Below are positions 8,683-17,350 of a DNA stretch of 64,000 nt, piece after piece (position 1 is the first letter of the stretch; each line of letters starts with the position of its first letter). The stretch is from Marisediminitalea oceani. Its GTDB lineage: Bacteria; Pseudomonadota; Gammaproteobacteria; Enterobacterales; Alteromonadaceae. The DNA is taken from contig NZ_RCUA01000053.1 in the NCBI RefSeq assembly GCF_003731635.1, positions 1 through 64,000 on the forward strand, given 5' to 3'. The notes below the pieces were generated by a model. The model worked only from the letters and a program-made list of their open reading frames with translations, searched no databases and was not told the origin of the DNA. The position numbers and the translations under genes were made by a program.

Positions 8683-8694
8683 TCCTCAATCCCC

Positions 8695-10047
8695 TTAATT
8701 ATCGCAAGTTTGCTTTGTTAAAATCGGACTCGCATCTTGCGCAGACTTACGTTGCTGCACTCGACCAAGCAGAAAGACTGTAATAGCGGCAACCACGGCT
8801 CCCGCTCCCATTACCATGGCCACGCCCTGTAGTGACACGCCCTGAGTAAATAGAATACCGGCCACAACCGGGCTTAATGCTGCGCCACCACGTCCTACAC
8901 CAATCACAATTCCAGTACCGGAACCACGGACCTGAGGCGGGAATGCCTGCGCCATTAAGGCATAAAGACCAACCACTCCCGAGTTGGTAAAAAACCCGGT
9001 TGCCGCAGAAATCAACGCCAGTTGACTCAGTGACTCATAGCCGATACCAAATACTGAGACCATTACAAACCCGGCGAGCAATACACCAATCAGCAACTGT
9101 TTGAGCGGTAATTTGGAGGCGAACAGGCCCAGCAATGTGGCACCGATAGCCCCGCCCACATTAGCCCATACCAATACCTGTCCGGCCTGAGAAGGATGGA
9201 AACCCATATCAACCACAATTTTAGGGATCCACTTTAAAATGAAGTAAAAGGTCATGATCTGCGCAAAATAGGCCACGATTAGTAACAGCGTGGTAGCCCG
9301 TAGTTGCGGCGTAAATAAGGCTACAAAAGAGCTCTTCCCCGCGTTAGGCGCAAGCGGTGGTAATGCCGTGAGCAGCGGCTTTTGCATGGCCAGTAAAGAA
9401 CGGTTAATTCGCTCCAGCGCGTTAGCAGGTTGTTTGGAGGCCAGGTACACCACTGACTCTGCAAGGAATAACTGAACAATAATCAGAAAGGCACCGGTTA
9501 CCACACCGCCAAAAATAAACACTGAGCGCCAGCTGTAGGTTTCCAGCAATACTGAACTGATAGAACCGCCAATAATCGCGCCAACCGGATAACCGGTAGC
9601 CATCAGAATGACGCACAGGTGACGAAATTTTTGGTTGGAGTATTCAGCGACCATGGCATTAGTTGATGCCAGCATACCGCCAATACCAAGACCGGTAATA
9701 AACCGCACTACCAGTAAGGTAGTTACCGAATTGGCAAACGCCGAGAAACACATACCGGCAGTCATTACCACCAGGCAGGTTTGAATAGTAGGTTTACGGC
9801 CAATTTTATCGGCAAAACCGCCCAGAAAGATTGAGCCAAAGGCCATTCCGAGTAGCTCCATGGCCAGCACTACACCTAATTCGGTGCGATTGATTGCCCA
9901 CTCGGCGGCGATGCCCGGAGAGGCAAAACTGATTGCCAGTACATCAAATCCATCCAGTGCATTTAACGCAATGCACAAAATAACAGCAATAACCTGTTGC
10001 CGGCTCATCTTGCTGTTGTCGAGGATCTCGGACGGGTGCTGATTCAT
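8695..10047 (-). CDS. MFS transporter, aromatic acid:H+ symporter family
   Basis: Twelve-helix major facilitator of about 450 residues. The first helix carries the NALDGFDVLAISFASP signature of the aromatic acid:H+ symporter (AAHS) family, and the loop between helices 2 and 3 has GGFADKIGRKP. It would bring ferulate, coumarate or vanillate through the inner membrane. It is the first gene of the MFS-vdh-ech-fcs operon, with the shared 65-bp operator 71-135 bp upstream. ATG at 10047 is chosen; a GTG three codons earlier overlaps the ribosome site AGAG. Confidence 0.88.
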   Translation of the reverse strand: MNQHPSEILDNSKMSRQQVIAVILCIALNALDGFDVLAISFASPGIAAEWAINRTELGVVLAMELLGMAFGSIFLGGFADKIGRKPTIQTCLVVMTAGMCFSAFANSVTTLLVVRFITGLGIGGMLASTNAMVAEYSNQKFRHLCVILMATGYPVGAIIGGSISSVLLETYSWRSVFIFGGVVTGAFLIIVQLFLAESVVYLASKQPANALERINRSLLAMQKPLLTALPPLAPNAGKSSFVALFTPQLRATTLLLIVAYFAQIMTFYFILKWIPKIVVDMGFHPSQAGQVLVWANVGGAIGATLLGLFASKLPLKQLLIGVLLAGFVMVSVFGIGYESLSQLALISAATGFFTNSGVVGLYALMAQAFPPQVRGSGTGIVIGVGRGGAALSPVVAGILFTQGVSLQGVAMVMGAGAVVAAITVFLLGRVQQRKSAQDASPILTKQTCDN

Positions 10048-10117
10048 AACATTCACTCTGTTTAATTAATGGTCGGCCAGGTTGATGTTAACGTGACCTC
10101 CCAATCTTTTCCCAGAT

Positions 10118-10182
10118 GTTAATATTATGTACCTGCTTGTAAAATAGCAGAAAGTGACGAAATAATTGTCAAATAATGACAA
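10118..10182 (-). promoter_or_regulatory. Shared AraC-type operator/promoter, copy C (ferulate operon)
   Basis: On the plus strand GTTAA at 10118, TGACGAAA at 10155 and TGACAA at 10177, the same spacings (37 and 22 bp) as in the copies upstream of the TonB-receptor and cytochrome operons. Read leftward, the promoter has a TACATAAT -10-like box (10124-10131) and the TGAC half-sites one helical pair apart upstream of it. This copy also has the inverted repeat ATTGTCA-N6-TGACAAT (10164-10183). The adjacent AraC regulator is the likely binder. Confidence 0.7.
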
Positions 10183-10266
10183 TGAGTATTTTTTGCATGT
10201 ATGCGGGGGGCTTACTAATAAGAAAAAAGGTTATTGAAGCTAATTTTGCTTTGAGAGGGATCAGGC

Positions 10267-11298
10267 TCAGGTAATTTCTTCTTTATGCATAGCCCTGAAT
10301 TTCCTTGGCGTTTCGCCAGTCCAGGCGCGAAAAGCACGGGTAAAAGCAGCAGGGTCGGTGAAACCGACTAACTCTGCAATAAGGCTGATTGGTGTGGAAC
10401 GCTGCGTTAACAACAGTACGGCTCTATCTCGTCGTACAACGTCTTTGATCTGCTGAAAACAGGTGCCTTCATCTTTTAATCGCCGCATTAGTGTTCGACT
10501 CGTCATGTGCAGCGCTGACGCAACTAAATCAATGGTGAGCAAGCCATTTTCTATATCGCTGATCAGCAAATGTCTGATTTCTGAAGTTAACGAGTAATCC
10601 GATTTATATTGCCGGAACAACTCAAGCGGACAACGTTTCATGAAAGAACTTAGCGAGCCCTCACTTTGCTTTACAGGTTTAGACAAATAATGATCGGGAA
10701 AAGAAATGGATAAATGGCTGCAGTTAAATTCGTGCTCACCGGGAAAAAGATAGTGATATTCATGGATATGTGGCGGCGGAGCATAATTAAACTTTACTTT
10801 GGTCAGAGGAATACTGCTGGCAATAAGCCAGGAAGAATAACGGTGCCAGGCCAATAGCACCATTTCGGCAAACAGGTATTTATGATCTGCATGCGGAACA
10901 GGCAAATGAAAAATTAGCTCTGCGCGGTCTTCCTGCGCTGAAATTTCGATGAAATTATCAGCGACAACAAGATTATAAAATGCAATTCCTTTTGTAATAG
11001 CCTGTCTGAGCGTTGGCTGATGGACGGTTAACTCTCCCATCATCTCATAGGTGCCTGGCTTCATTGGGATTCCACAAAGACAGGCGGACTCATCACGCAA
11101 TAATCTCCACACTAAAAGTTGCAGTCGGGATAACTTTTCGGTTGGAATTCTTAAGCCTGGTTTGTTTATCGCACTCGGTTCGATATTGCATCGCCGTAAA
11201 AGCCTCTCGACATGCAATTGATTATTGGCGGCAACCTCACACAGGGCAGTCAGGTAGTGATTAGAAGCACTACCATACTTACTTTTATCATCCTGCAT
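10267..11298 (-). CDS. AraC family transcriptional regulator of the ferulate locus
   Basis: AraC/OruR-type activator of about 343 residues. It has a long N-terminal effector domain and a C-terminal double HTH; the second HTH region is clear (ISLIAELVGFTDPAAFTRAF followed by RAWTGETPRKFR). ATG at 11298 is chosen because AGGGAG lies 6 bases upstream; an in-frame start 21 codons earlier has no such site. It sits between the ferulate operon and the TonB-hydrolase operon on the same strand and is the only regulator in the locus. The 22-bp-spaced TGAC direct repeats at all three promoters are the kind of site such proteins bind. Inducer probably a hydroxycinnamate or its CoA ester (inference). Confidence 0.85.
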   Translation of the reverse strand: MQDDKSKYGSASNHYLTALCEVAANNQLHVERLLRRCNIEPSAINKPGLRIPTEKLSRLQLLVWRLLRDESACLCGIPMKPGTYEMMGELTVHQPTLRQAITKGIAFYNLVVADNFIEISAQEDRAELIFHLPVPHADHKYLFAEMVLLAWHRYSSWLIASSIPLTKVKFNYAPPPHIHEYHYLFPGEHEFNCSHLSISFPDHYLSKPVKQSEGSLSSFMKRCPLELFRQYKSDYSLTSEIRHLLISDIENGLLTIDLVASALHMTSRTLMRRLKDEGTCFQQIKDVVRRDRAVLLLTQRSTPISLIAELVGFTDPAAFTRAFRAWTGETPRKFRAMHKEEIT

Positions 11299-11437
11299 GA
11301 CTTCTCCCTGAAGGACTGGACGAACAATCGAAGTCGTAAATGCTATGTAAAAAAATTGCAATTTACAACAGACATATGGGGCTACGCGTGTACGACTATA
11401 CCGCAGACCAAGAGATTAAGAGATTAAGATGGATATT

Positions 11438-12793
11438 TTAACGTAAGGACTGTCCACACAAATCACTCTGAATACACGCACGAGGCACAGGATAAGGCTC
11501 ATAGTCGGTAAAGGACAGTTTGCTCAAGTCGTCATGCTTACTCTGGAAATACGCAGACAAATCAGGCCATTGACCTGAGTCCAGCCGTTCTTCCAGAGCA
11601 GTAAGTAGTTCTTTGTGTTCTGCTTCGGTTTCAGTACAGTGACCCGCCCGTTCAAGCCAGGCTGCAGCGACCATATGGCGTCCACTTCGTTGCATAATTA
11701 ATTCGGTATAGCCGGCCTGCAACGCGGGGGAAGTCATACCATCTCCTATGGTATGAGCATTGAGTACTGGTATAGTGACGTGCCCGGAAGGCGTAAAGTT
11801 TTCGCGCATATACCCAACAGCATGGGTGTCTGGTTTAATTCTGTCCTGGCGCGCTAAAGTAACCAGATCATCATCCAGCGATGCCCCTGCCATTTGATAC
11901 ATTGCTTCGACAAAATCCGACCTGCCACTGGCGGCTAGCAACTTACGATAATCAATATCGCTATTTCCTGAAAATACTCCCTGAGCACGACGTTCCTGAT
12001 CGCCTCTTGGCAAGAACACTCCCATTCCGATAGCTTTGGCTATATTGGCTTCCTGTAGATTGTAATCTGTGGCGACTGGTCGCAGTGTGTCTTTTTGCGT
12101 CCAGGATGGAATACCTCCCAACACTCCAGCCAATGCCACCCGGGCTCGACCTAAAGGTGTTTCTCTGGCTATCTTAACCTTGTCCATCAACTTGCGAACC
12201 GCGGCAAAGTTATCCCCCTTTCCAACTGGTGAAAACGCTTCCTCAGGGGCTATTAACGTTGCAAGGGTAAAAGCGCCATCAAATGCCATATTCATCATCG
12301 GAACAGCTCCAAAAGCTGAAGCGCAGAGTGTGATAGCTCCGTCAAGCCTATCGCTATGGCGTTCGGCCAGCGCTGCTGTTATCAGTCCGCCCATCGAAGA
12401 ACCCCAGGCAATAATTCGGTCGGGTTTAGTGTATACATTGGAAAACGCATCAAGCACCATAACCTGACTTGGGATTGCCTGTTCTACTGACCAGCCAGCC
12501 TGAGGATATTGCGACGCCGCCAGAGCATAACCAGCTTCGAGTAACATTTTTTCACTGTCGCCAGGAGCCAGCTTGGGTGGTGATAATTTTGACGAGTAGC
12601 CGCGGGCATAGAGCAGTAAAGTTCCATTCCAATTTTTTGGTACACTGGCACGCCACAATGCGCCATCAACCAACATTCCTTCTGTGTTCCTCACATCAGC
12701 ATGAGTATTATCTTCCACCGGCAGCGGGGGTTTAGTGGTGCAGGATTGCAGAAGAAAACAACCGGCTAGTATTGATATAAGCAAACTACGCAT
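11438..12793 (-). CDS. Alpha/beta-hydrolase lipoprotein, candidate hydroxycinnamoyl esterase
   Basis: Lipoprotein signal peptide with lipobox ending at Cys18 (GCFLLQSC), then an alpha/beta-hydrolase of about 430 residues. The nucleophile elbow is GSSMGG with Ser133; a likely catalytic His lies in RAGHCTETE near the C-terminus. Expected in the periplasm or on the outer membrane. It is the third gene of the TonB receptor-hydrolase-hydrolase operon and shares the regulon operator with the ferulate genes, so release of ferulate from an ester is a reasonable guess. I do not recognise a characterised relative, and lipase or tannase-like activity is possible. Confidence 0.8.
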   Translation of the reverse strand: MRSLLISILAGCFLLQSCTTKPPLPVEDNTHADVRNTEGMLVDGALWRASVPKNWNGTLLLYARGYSSKLSPPKLAPGDSEKMLLEAGYALAASQYPQAGWSVEQAIPSQVMVLDAFSNVYTKPDRIIAWGSSMGGLITAALAERHSDRLDGAITLCASAFGAVPMMNMAFDGAFTLATLIAPEEAFSPVGKGDNFAAVRKLMDKVKIARETPLGRARVALAGVLGGIPSWTQKDTLRPVATDYNLQEANIAKAIGMGVFLPRGDQERRAQGVFSGNSDIDYRKLLAASGRSDFVEAMYQMAGASLDDDLVTLARQDRIKPDTHAVGYMRENFTPSGHVTIPVLNAHTIGDGMTSPALQAGYTELIMQRSGRHMVAAAWLERAGHCTETEAEHKELLTALEERLDSGQWPDLSAYFQSKHDDLSKLSFTDYEPYPVPRACIQSDLCGQSLR

Positions 12794-12798
12794 TTAAT

Positions 12799-13749
12799 TC
12801 ACTCCCCCAACTGCTTGCGTTTTACCTGCCAGTCAAAGTCTTCACATAGCAGACATTCTTTGCCATTGAACCAACGCCCCTGCTCAGCCTCACCTTTTAA
12901 TTGCCAATTAAGCCAGAAAAGCGCAACCCTGGCATAGGCTCCTCCGTTAGGATCCCGAAATGTGCCGCCATGACCAACGCCATTTTCGGCAAATAGCACT
13001 GGAATATGGTTTATTTTTTCAAAGTCATCAATCGCATTAAAATAAGCAATATCGGAGGGGCCGCCATTTATGTAGGCTAACGGAATCTTGATTTTGTCTA
13101 ACATCTCATGACGAACCTTTAAAGCTGTACTCTGCACCGACATCGGCTCATTGATCACACCGCTATTAAAAATAATTGCAGTATCCAGTCGTGAATCGGT
13201 AGCCACTTCAATTGCCTGTAAGCCGCCACAACTATGGCCCATAACCGCGACCTTCTCAGTATTTATTCGCTCCTGCAGTGGATGGCCTTTCTGTGTATTG
13301 ACTTCTTGCAACCAGGTCAACCCCTTTAACAACTGGGTTGCAGTTGTTTTATCCGGTTCGCCGACCTGATGACTTCCTGAACGTTGCTCACCAGCCAGCT
13401 TTGCGCGAGCTTGTTCTATTGCTGTTTTACCTTCTGAAAGAGGTTGACCAGCCGCCAGGACAATATAGCCATGGGAGGCTATTTCACGTAAGAACGCTCC
13501 ATAAGCAAGCGCATTGTCCATACATCCGCCATTACCCCATAAGACTACTGGTAATTTATCATCAGGTAACCGAAACGGCAGGAACAGTGTATTTTGCGGC
13601 ATTTCAGTTACGGAAACAGCTGTAGCCGGATATTTTCCTGTTCCACTGGTCAATGATACTGCAGATAGCTGTTCAGTGGACTGAGCCTGGCAAGTAGCAA
13701 TACTTACCAGACTTATACACAATGCAAATACATTAACGATGTTTTGCAT
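12799..13749 (-). CDS. Secreted alpha/beta-hydrolase (dienelactone/PET-hydrolase-like fold)
   Basis: Signal peptide of about 22 residues (cleavage near CQAQS), then a single-domain alpha/beta-hydrolase. The oxyanion region is LPVVLWGNGGCMDN, the nucleophile elbow GHSCGG with Ser173, and a likely catalytic His is in GVGHGGTFRD. A Cys pair near the C-terminus (KECLLCED) suggests a disulfide and thus periplasmic or outer location. It lies between the TonB receptor gene (9 bp upstream) and the lipoprotein hydrolase (5 bp downstream). Two different hydrolases beside one receptor suggest stepwise cleavage of an esterified aromatic; the substrate is not shown. Confidence 0.8.
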   Translation of the reverse strand: MQNIVNVFALCISLVSIATCQAQSTEQLSAVSLTSGTGKYPATAVSVTEMPQNTLFLPFRLPDDKLPVVLWGNGGCMDNALAYGAFLREIASHGYIVLAAGQPLSEGKTAIEQARAKLAGEQRSGSHQVGEPDKTTATQLLKGLTWLQEVNTQKGHPLQERINTEKVAVMGHSCGGLQAIEVATDSRLDTAIIFNSGVINEPMSVQSTALKVRHEMLDKIKIPLAYINGGPSDIAYFNAIDDFEKINHIPVLFAENGVGHGGTFRDPNGGAYARVALFWLNWQLKGEAEQGRWFNGKECLLCEDFDWQVKRKQLGE

Positions 13750-13758
13750 AATTTCTCC

Positions 13759-16008
13759 TTAAAACGTGTAACGGATTTTTACGCCTGCCTGACGCGGAGC
13801 ACCCAACAGGAAATTACCCCGCCCATCTGCTGCACCTCCAGCCTGGGTGATATAGGTTTCGTCAAACAAATTCTGTACGTATAAATCGGCTCTCCATCCA
13901 CTGTCGTGCTCATAAGCCAGATTAGCCTCCCATAACGTTCTTGACGGTGTCAGGTGATAGTCCAGTTGATAAAACGAAGTATAAAATTCAGATTGATATG
14001 AAACCCTGACCGATGGCAACAATGCGGCTTCATCCAGCATAATCCCCATATATTCAATCCCCGCACTCATAGAGCGATCGGACAAGAAGTCAACTGGTCG
14101 TCCTTTTAGATTTATAGGCTCTGGCTGAGTTGGATTAACCCCATCATAGGCACCAGGCCTCATGTAGAATTCCAGATCGCCATACTGACCATCGTTGTAT
14201 GCTCCTGAAATATCCCACATAAAGTCACCGGTAATCCCTTTAACCTGAAATTCGATGCCGGCAATCGTGGTGCCGTCTACGTTACGGGTAATTGAATCTG
14301 CCGGATTATCAGTGGGTGAGTAAGTTCGTTGAAACGCATCATAATCCATATGAAAAATCGCTACAGAACCATCAATGCCGTCTGTTAATGTACCTTTCCA
14401 GCCAATTTCCTTATTCAGTACTTCCTCTTCGTCATACGTTGGTCCCATCGGCGACGTCCCACCTGGTTTATATCCCCGGCCTACCGTTGCGTAGATCATT
14501 GAATCGTCTGTTACCATGTAATTCACAACAAAACGTCCGGTAACCGCTGAAAAGTCAAACATATCCTGCTGCGGTAACGGGAATCCACTGGTAGCGTTAT
14601 AAGAGCCTGCTCCTGGCGTAAGATAAGAATCGGGAGAGAAGCCCACCTCATCCTTATTATAACGGAGGCCAAACTTAACATTCAGGTCGTCGGTTAAGGC
14701 ATATCCAATCTCACCAAAAACGGCGCTATTTTTCCGTCTGTTATCCAGATACATGTACAGGCGCGTATGGTTCTCAACATCTAAGGAAGTACCAGGGAAT
14801 TGTTCTGTGTTGTAGCGAAGCAAATTGAGATAATTTTCCTGTCTGTAGTCAATATAACTAGCGCCTGCCGTCCATTCGAAAGGCCCATCTAGGGTAGATA
14901 CCAATGACAATTCCCCCGTCCAGTAATTGTCTACTATATGAAAGTTTCGTCCTTCTTGTGATTCATCGGTAGTCAGGTGTGACTCAAAATCTCCGTCCGT
15001 TTGGATATTCTGTACACTGTCAAATATCGAAAAATTACCCAGCACTTTAAACGCGTCGCTGGTTTGCCAGTCGAAAGTCAGCGTGTTTCTCTTATAGGTT
15101 ACGTCCCGGTACGTATCCATGTCGTAATTTAGATCCCAAGGCGATTCCGGTAATTTGGTATTGCCATATTCAGGAAAGTTTTGGGTAGGAACACCGTCTG
15201 TAAAATTATTACTGTTCTCATGAATCAACCTGACTTCAAGGTCTGCAGAAGGTGAATACAGCAGTTGGAAGCGCGACAAAGAGCGGTTGAGGTTGCCTGG
15301 TTGATTGTTGATAAGTTTCGCATCGTCCTCTGGATCAGGTCCATGGTTACTGTAAAAACTATCGCGGCGCTCAGAGTTAGCGGCTATGCGCATTGCAAGA
15401 TTATCAGTTAATGGAAATGATACGCCGGCACTAAATTTTGTCAGATCATAGTTGCCTTTTTCAGCGCTGGCGAAACCTTCGGTAACGCCAAGTTCGGGAC
15501 GTTTCGAATTAATAAATATTGCTCCGCCACTTGCATTCTGACCGGAGTAAGTACCTTGCGGACCTCGTAACACCTCAATGCTGGCCAAGTCAAAAAATGC
15601 ATCGCCGTAAACAAATTCACGCGCAACATATGCCCCGTCAAGGTGCACAGCAACGCCGTTTGTCTGGTTTGGCGCAGCTTCTGATAAGCCTACGCCCCGG
15701 ATATTAATAAACTTTGAGTTGCCATTATCGTTAAACTGTAGATTGGGTACCTGCGTTTGCAGACGATCCATATCCGTGATGTTCCGATTCTGCAAAGACT
15801 CACCGGAAAAACCAATGACAGACAAAGGCATCTCATTTTCACTAACGGATCGCCGCTCTGCGGTAATTAACACTCGCTCAAGGTCTTTTTCATCTGCATC
15901 AGTTTCCTGAGCATAAGCACCGAGTGACAGAGAAGAGCCAGTTAAAGTCAAGGCAATTAAACCAGCTAAGTGACTGCGTTTAAACTGTGTAGAGTACTTG
16001 TTGTTCAT
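13759..16008 (-). CDS. TonB-dependent receptor of the ferulate/ester locus
   Basis: Outer-membrane receptor of 749 residues: signal peptide to about residue 33, plug domain (VLITAERRSVSENEMPLSVI, then IEVLRGPQGTYSGQNASGGA near 145) and a 22-strand barrel ending in YTF. The plug lacks metal-siderophore hallmarks and resembles receptors of the sphingomonad/alteromonad type used for plant-derived compounds. It heads an operon with two secreted hydrolases, under operator copy A, and is likely to import an aromatic ester or oligomer using the TonB system at 32 kb. Ligand inferred only from context. Confidence 0.88.
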   Translation of the reverse strand: MNNKYSTQFKRSHLAGLIALTLTGSSLSLGAYAQETDADEKDLERVLITAERRSVSENEMPLSVIGFSGESLQNRNITDMDRLQTQVPNLQFNDNGNSKFINIRGVGLSEAAPNQTNGVAVHLDGAYVAREFVYGDAFFDLASIEVLRGPQGTYSGQNASGGAIFINSKRPELGVTEGFASAEKGNYDLTKFSAGVSFPLTDNLAMRIAANSERRDSFYSNHGPDPEDDAKLINNQPGNLNRSLSRFQLLYSPSADLEVRLIHENSNNFTDGVPTQNFPEYGNTKLPESPWDLNYDMDTYRDVTYKRNTLTFDWQTSDAFKVLGNFSIFDSVQNIQTDGDFESHLTTDESQEGRNFHIVDNYWTGELSLVSTLDGPFEWTAGASYIDYRQENYLNLLRYNTEQFPGTSLDVENHTRLYMYLDNRRKNSAVFGEIGYALTDDLNVKFGLRYNKDEVGFSPDSYLTPGAGSYNATSGFPLPQQDMFDFSAVTGRFVVNYMVTDDSMIYATVGRGYKPGGTSPMGPTYDEEEVLNKEIGWKGTLTDGIDGSVAIFHMDYDAFQRTYSPTDNPADSITRNVDGTTIAGIEFQVKGITGDFMWDISGAYNDGQYGDLEFYMRPGAYDGVNPTQPEPINLKGRPVDFLSDRSMSAGIEYMGIMLDEAALLPSVRVSYQSEFYTSFYQLDYHLTPSRTLWEANLAYEHDSGWRADLYVQNLFDETYITQAGGAADGRGNFLLGAPRQAGVKIRYTF

Positions 16009-16091
16009 TATATTCGCGTTCCTGTGAGCCGCACTTTATTTAATTTCAACCGGTTATCCGTTAAGAAACGGATTAATTCGACGGCTCAAAT

Positions 16092-16156
16092 GTTAACGTT
16101 ATGTAGACTAAAGGTTAATGACATATAATGACGAAAAAACAGGCACAAACTGACAA
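16092..16156 (-). promoter_or_regulatory. Shared AraC-type operator/promoter, copy A (TonB receptor operon)
   Basis: GTTAAC at 16092, TGACGAAA at 16129 and TGACAA at 16151 on the plus strand, spaced as in copies B and C. Copies A and B share an unbroken 18-base run (ACTAAAGGTTAATGACAT) and about 52 of 65 positions. Read leftward, a TACATAAC -10-like box lies at 16098-16105, about 90 bp before the receptor start. Confidence 0.72.
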
Positions 16157-16498
16157 TGGTTGAATTAAGTTAAGTATATTGCATGCTCGCGTAAGACTCT
16201 CAATCGTTACCCGAGGAGAACCTACATTTTAATTAAGTTACCGAGAACTGGCTTGTCCCGGGTGTTTTCTCGGACCACCTGAGTTTAAATTAAGTTTAAT
16301 TATCAAAGCTTTAACAAGGAAATGTCGGCAACTCTTAGCTGTTAGCAATAGCCCACTTAGCGAGTGTCCGGGAATTATCGTTCTATAAGTAATCGCTGAT
16401 AGATCGACACCAGGTATATTTTTTAATAATGATAACGCGGCACTTTTAGACAAAAACACCGCCGGAGGAACACCTTTAGTGCGAGGAAATTTACTTTT
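16157..16498. other. 342-bp intergenic stretch without a supported gene
   Basis: Lies between operator A and the end of the OmpA-like gene. A 73-codon minus-strand frame is present but has no ribosome site or family resemblance. No clear terminator or repeat was seen. Confidence 0.4.
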
Positions 16499-17350
16499 CT
16501 ATTCCGCGGGATTTAACTCAACACTGATACGCCGGTTTTTCCAATCCCCAACGCCGGTTGCCGCCACTGATTCAGGTTGTACTTCTATGCTGTAGTCTTT
16601 TTTACTTATACCTAATTCAGTGAGCAATTCGGCAAACATATCAGCCCTTTCCTCAGCCATACCGCTTTTTTCTTCCATCACTTCTCCATTATCCAGGCGA
16701 GTAGCTCCCTGATAACTCTTTACAACGAAATGACCACCTGAAAACTTAGCATAATGTATCAGGTACAAGAGTTTGCGTAATTCAGGGCCGGACGAGCGCT
16801 TGCTATTGAACGGGTAATGCAAATTCAGCTTCTGTCTCACATACGGAGGCTTCACTGGTGGGAAAGGCGCAGGATCATAAATCGCTTCTTGTAACGAAGC
16901 TTCAGGATTATCGGCTACTTGTGCCATTAACTTAAATGCTCGCTGGCGATGCTCTTCAGGCATTCGTAAAAACAAATTATTATTTTTAGTCTGCACTGAA
17001 CCATCATCCGGCAGGATCTGGTTACACTCCGGGCTGATTTCTTCTCTCATCACAGACAGCACACCTTTAATTCGGGTGGCTCCACAGATCATTTCTCCAT
17101 CTATCACTTCACCTTCTACCATTACTTTATGTTTAAGCATGGGACGGTTGTAGCCATTGGGATCAAATAAACCATAAGTTTTACCGTTATATTCAGCAAT
17201 GAAACACACATCACTTTGAGGACCAATATCCCGGGCAATAGGACAGGTTACAAATGCTGTGTGCTCATTCGCCAATATCTTCCCGGATGTCAGGCAAGTC
17301 CATATGATAATCGCTATGCGTAGTGTTGTACTCGGCGAATATACTCGCAT
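16499..17350 (-). CDS. Secreted protein with C-terminal OmpA-like domain, cytochrome partner
   Basis: About 283 residues with a signal peptide (cleavage near ILANEH). The N-terminal half has four cysteines (TCPIARDIG, SDVCF, EMICGAT, SPECNQ) and no family I recognise. The C-terminal 110 residues look like an OmpA/MotB peptidoglycan-binding domain: LNLHYPFNSKRSSGPELRKL, then AEERADMFAELLTELGI and the closing NRRISVEL. Its ATG overlaps the stop of the di-heme cytochrome gene by one base (TAATG), so the two are translationally coupled. It may tether the cytochrome or a related complex to the cell wall (inference). Confidence 0.72.
   Translation of the reverse strand: MRVYSPSTTLRIAIIIWTCLTSGKILANEHTAFVTCPIARDIGPQSDVCFIAEYNGKTYGLFDPNGYNRPMLKHKVMVEGEVIDGEMICGATRIKGVLSVMREEISPECNQILPDDGSVQTKNNNLFLRMPEEHRQRAFKLMAQVADNPEASLQEAIYDPAPFPPVKPPYVRQKLNLHYPFNSKRSSGPELRKLLYLIHYAKFSGGHFVVKSYQGATRLDNGEVMEEKSGMAEERADMFAELLTELGISKKDYSIEVQPESVAATGVGDWKNRRISVELNPAE

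Noticed and set aside
10164..10183. The ATTGTCA/TGACAAT palindrome as the main operator
   Set aside because: It is found only in copy C; the direct TGAC repeats are common to all three copies.
16238..16459. 73-codon minus-strand frame between the TonB receptor and OmpA-like genes
   Set aside because: No ribosome site and no family resemblance; composition like intergenic DNA.
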